DNA from: CAZQSL01 sp964595945
Lineage (GTDB): Bacteria; UBP15; UBA6099; JAJRTR01
Reading direction: 5' to 3'
NCBI GenBank assembly: GCA_964595945.1
Contig: CAZQSL010000047.1
Span: 1 to 24,115 of the forward strand
Length of the DNA stretch: 24,115 nucleotides
Every line of letters begins with the position of its first letter. Position 1 is the first letter of the stretch. Both the position numbers and the translations under genes were made by a program. The notes beneath the pieces are model-generated. The model saw only the letters and a program-made list of their open reading frames with translations. It ran no database searches and had not been told where the DNA came from. Positions 21,857 to 24,115 of this stretch are shown in pieces.

Positions 21857-23088
21857 GCCATTGATTTCCGTTCCTTGAGGGTTTCCATGAATGCCTGGAT
21901 GCGTGTTTCGATCTGTTCTTCTGCGTAGGCGCGCGAGTCGCACATGTCGGCTTCGATCATGATGCCGGGTGCGCCGGTCTGGCGGGTGACTTCTTCCTTG
22001 ATGTCGAGCTGGCCGAAGGAATAGGGTTTGCAACTGCGGTTGGAGTGGAGTACAAATCCGTCGGCGTTGTATTTTTTCATGAGTTTGACGAAGTTCTTTG
22101 TTTTGTCTTCGATGTTCTTATTGAGGAAGATAGTGGCGTAGACGCGTGCCATCTCGCGCATTGGGTTTTCGGTGGTGAATGAGTTGTCGGCCCAGGCGTT
22201 GGTGTAGGTGTCACCGACGAGGCATGCGTTGTATTTCGCGAAGGTTTTGGACAGTCGGCCAACTTTGTACCAGATGGGGATGTTGTCCCAGACGAGGCGG
22301 TACTGTTCGTTTTCGACGGCTCCGACGTGTTTTTTCGCGAGGTCGAGGAGTTCATTTTTAAGCTGGATATATTTGTCGACGCTGGCCTTGGTGCCACGTA
22401 GAGTGACGATGGGGGCGAGGTAGAAAAACGCATCGAAGGCGCTCATGGGTGCAGGGGTGTAGGTGCATGACGAGAGTACGTCGTTCCACGCCTGCACGCC
22501 TTCCGCCGCGTGCTGGATGACGGTGCCGAATCGTTTTTCGTTGAATTTTCGATTGGTGGCTTTTTCGAGCTGTGGGATGAGTTCCGTGAACTGATTGTGG
22601 ACATAGTCGACGAGTTCGGGTGTTTCGCCGTAGTAGTTGTAAGGGGTGTCGAAGAAGATTAGAGGGACGTTGTAATAGCGAGCCTGTACTTCGTACCACT
22701 TGAGGACGGTGCCGCAGATGTTGTTGCAGCAGAGGAGGAAGTCGGGGCGTGGGAGTCCGCCGGGGATAGGGCTTTTGTGCGTGACGGCCTGGCCGACGTC
22801 GCAGCGGAAATAGGAGCACAGGTCGCGCGAGTAGCCGCGGCTTTCGGCAACGTCGGAGAGTTCGACGCCCATCTTTTTAGCGCCTATCATCGCGCCGTGA
22901 TTTTCGGGGTAGATCGGTATGACGCCCATGGTTACGAGGAGTTCGACAGGGCCGCCTGACGTGATCCACGCGATCGGGGGGCGCACGCTCTTGGGCGCCC
23001 ACATGAGATATTTTTCGATGAGTTTCGCTTTTGTATAATAATTCATCATCATCTTTTTAAGTACGTCGTTACTTGGAATTTTTGGCAT
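21853..23088 (-). CDS. 2-hydroxyacyl-CoA dehydratase subunit (FldB/HgdA-like)
   Basis: The 411-residue protein belongs to the 2-hydroxyglutaryl-CoA dehydratase D-component family (also benzoyl-CoA reductase-like). It should bind a 4Fe-4S cluster and pair with the upstream subunit to remove water from a 2-hydroxyacyl-CoA by a ketyl-radical mechanism. Features: WITSGGPVELLVTMG and VIPIYPENHGAM near the N-terminus, cysteines in CCNNICGT, HSNRSCKPYSFGQ and ADMCDSRA as cluster-ligand candidates. The start ATG at 23088 has GGAG 8 nt upstream. It lies 69 nt after the first subunit and overlaps the activase by 4 nt. The substrate (lactyl, glutaryl, aryl-lactyl) cannot be decided; no CoA-transferase gene is visible. 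Confidence 0.9.
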   Translation of the reverse strand: MPKIPSNDVLKKMMMNYYTKAKLIEKYLMWAPKSVRPPIAWITSGGPVELLVTMGVIPIYPENHGAMIGAKKMGVELSDVAESRGYSRDLCSYFRCDVGQAVTHKSPIPGGLPRPDFLLCCNNICGTVLKWYEVQARYYNVPLIFFDTPYNYYGETPELVDYVHNQFTELIPQLEKATNRKFNEKRFGTVIQHAAEGVQAWNDVLSSCTYTPAPMSAFDAFFYLAPIVTLRGTKASVDKYIQLKNELLDLAKKHVGAVENEQYRLVWDNIPIWYKVGRLSKTFAKYNACLVGDTYTNAWADNSFTTENPMREMARVYATIFLNKNIEDKTKNFVKLMKKYNADGFVLHSNRSCKPYSFGQLDIKEEVTRQTGAPGIMIEADMCDSRAYAEEQIETRIQAFMETLKERKSMA

Positions 23089-23157
23089 GGCCGTTACTCC
23101 GGTAAAGTGGTTGCCGCGCAGCGGGCGCGGGTTGTCGCGGTCAAGTGACCCTCATTG

Positions 23158-24115
23158 TCAGCCGAGCATCTCCATGAACGCCTGAAGCTTCGTTCTGATC
23201 TGGCCTGAAGGCATGAGTGAGGTTTCTACTTCGAAGAACTGTGATTTGAAGCCAGCATTGTCGAGCGCTTCCTTGATGTAGGGATAATCGAAGCAGTGTG
23301 GATCGCAGAATTTGAGATAGAGGAAGAGTACGCCTGCGGCTTCGTGCTTTTTAGCAAGGTTAGTGATGTAAGTGTCACGCGTGTGGAGTCCGCGGTGTTT
23401 TGCGGCGCAGATCGGTTTTTCGAAAAATCGTTTTACGATACCTTCGACGGTCGGTTCTTTTGTGGTGCATTCGAAATAGCGGCGTCCCGTGCAGAGGTCG
23501 TCATCGGCAACGATTGCGCCGAATTCGTCCGCGAGGTTGTAGATTTCTTCGTTGATGTTGATGTTGCCGACAATGACGATTTTCTTTTTCGACTTGTCTG
23601 CCGGTGCTTTTTCGTCGAACTGCGCCAGGTAGCCGGCGAGCACTTTATTCGTTTCGCGCTTGTCGGAATTGACCGACGCGACGACTGCGTGCATCAGTGT
23701 CACGCTCGGGATTTTGCCGGGGTGCGCGATGTGGAGCCTGTAAAGTTTGTCGAGAAGCGTTCGGTTTTCGTTGTAGACGGCTACTGCGTCCTTCAGCGCT
23801 TCAGGTGTGATCTTCGTGCCGGAAAAATCTTCCACCTTTTTTCTGAACACGTTAATTTCGGCGACGGCGTATTTAAACGGCACATCGCCTTCCATCTTCG
23901 ACGGCAGATTGACGGCATGGACGAAAAGGTCCTTGTATGCCTTGCGGAAGATGTCATGGAAGGGCTGCATCGAATCGCAGGTGTGCGAAAACACGAGTCC
24001 CGAGATGCCCTGGTATTTGCCGTTTTCGAAATCTTCCATCAGTCCGCGCACCTGCGAGCAGCAGTATGTCTGGAGATAGCGGTCGGCCTTTTGGAAACTC
24101 GTCGCGCGCCCTAGT
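23158..24115 (-). CDS. 2-hydroxyacyl-CoA dehydratase subunit (FldC/HgdB-like), 5' end outside window
   Basis: The reading frame is open to the window edge, so the N-terminus is missing; about 318 residues are visible. The visible part has features of the second D-component subunit: YLQTYCCSQVRGLMEDF near the edge, GLVFSHTCDSMQPFHDIF, DLCTGRRYF and FCDPHCFDYP, which hold the cysteines expected for a 4Fe-4S cluster. A GTG at 24051 is not the real start, because the conserved family sequence continues upstream. It is the first visible gene of the dehydratase operon, with the other subunit and the activase downstream; upstream genes may lie beyond the window. Confidence 0.9.
   Translation of the reverse strand, partial: LGRATSFQKADRYLQTYCCSQVRGLMEDFENGKYQGISGLVFSHTCDSMQPFHDIFRKAYKDLFVHAVNLPSKMEGDVPFKYAVAEINVFRKKVEDFSGTKITPEALKDAVAVYNENRTLLDKLYRLHIAHPGKIPSVTLMHAVVASVNSDKRETNKVLAGYLAQFDEKAPADKSKKKIVIVGNININEEIYNLADEFGAIVADDDLCTGRRYFECTTKEPTVEGIVKRFFEKPICAAKHRGLHTRDTYITNLAKKHEAAGVLFLYLKFCDPHCFDYPYIKEALDNAGFKSQFFEVETSLMPSGQIRTKLQAFMEMLG

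Noticed and set aside
21857..22033. N-terminal extension of the activase
   Set aside because: The extension is Arg/His-rich, lies inside the upstream dehydratase gene in another frame, and the family starts at the ATG at 21856 with the phosphate motif.
23089..23157. GGTCAAGTGACC palindrome and CCGCG/CGCGG pair between the dehydratase subunits
   Set aside because: The arms are short, and the gap is within an operon; there is not enough to call an operator or attenuator.
1..24115. CRISPR array, insertion sequence, prophage or defence island
   Set aside because: No regularly spaced direct repeats, transposase, integrase, phage structural gene or nuclease/toxin module was seen; the repeats present are short hairpins.

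Overview
The window reads as the chromosome of a free-living bacterium that is probably anaerobic. Clear GGAGG-type ribosome binding sites, an oxygen-sensitive-type 2-hydroxyacyl-CoA dehydratase operon, a flagellar-type FliN, c-di-GMP-style HD-GYP signalling and a phasin-like protein support this. No rRNA or other firm phylogenetic marker is present, so I do not assign a phylum. The many single-gene units and hairpin repeats look like ordinary chromosome rather than a prophage or island. I see no transposase, integrase or CRISPR array.

Layout. (1) 1-1648, plus strand: a promoter and a tight three-gene cluster coding for a DUF1257-like protein, a DUF2997 protein and a protein with a zinc ribbon and two helix-hairpin-helix units. 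The joint function is unknown. (2) 1750-5694, minus strand: copper ATPase CopA, then a stand-alone short FliN followed by a terminator, then a DUF3866 protein. (3) 5827-8802: a stand-alone HD-GYP phosphodiesterase (plus), then on the minus strand an AlkP-superfamily phosphodiesterase and two closely related single-domain response regulators. (4) 8803-9164: a gene-free stretch with a possible structured RNA. (5) 9165-12296: a metal-dependent amidohydrolase and, divergently, a GH78 alpha-L-rhamnosidase-like enzyme. (6) 12297-12812: a 516-nt gene-free gap full of related hairpin repeats, then transketolase and a SAM methyltransferase (minus). (7) 16089-17674, plus: an acyltransferase-3 membrane protein and a small phasin-like protein with a strong promoter and a 5' stem-loop. 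(8) 17701-19796, plus: tRNA-Pro(GGG) with terminator, then mnmA and larE overlapping by 4 nt, two related PP-loop sulfur-transfer enzymes. (9) 19922-21022, plus: a secreted alpha/beta hydrolase. (10) 21080-24115, minus: an operon of two 2-hydroxyacyl-CoA dehydratase subunits (the first cut by the window edge) and their ATP-dependent activase.

Recurring theme: three of the four convergent gene junctions carry clear inverted repeats, and in one (6481-6499) the hairpin is the whole gap. The fourth (21023-21079) has a degenerate copy of the repeat found at 12405-12782. The most promising undescribed items are the DUF1257/DUF2997/HhH cluster, the candidate RNA at 9016-9143, the interspersed hairpin repeats, and the three-cysteine LarE next to MnmA.
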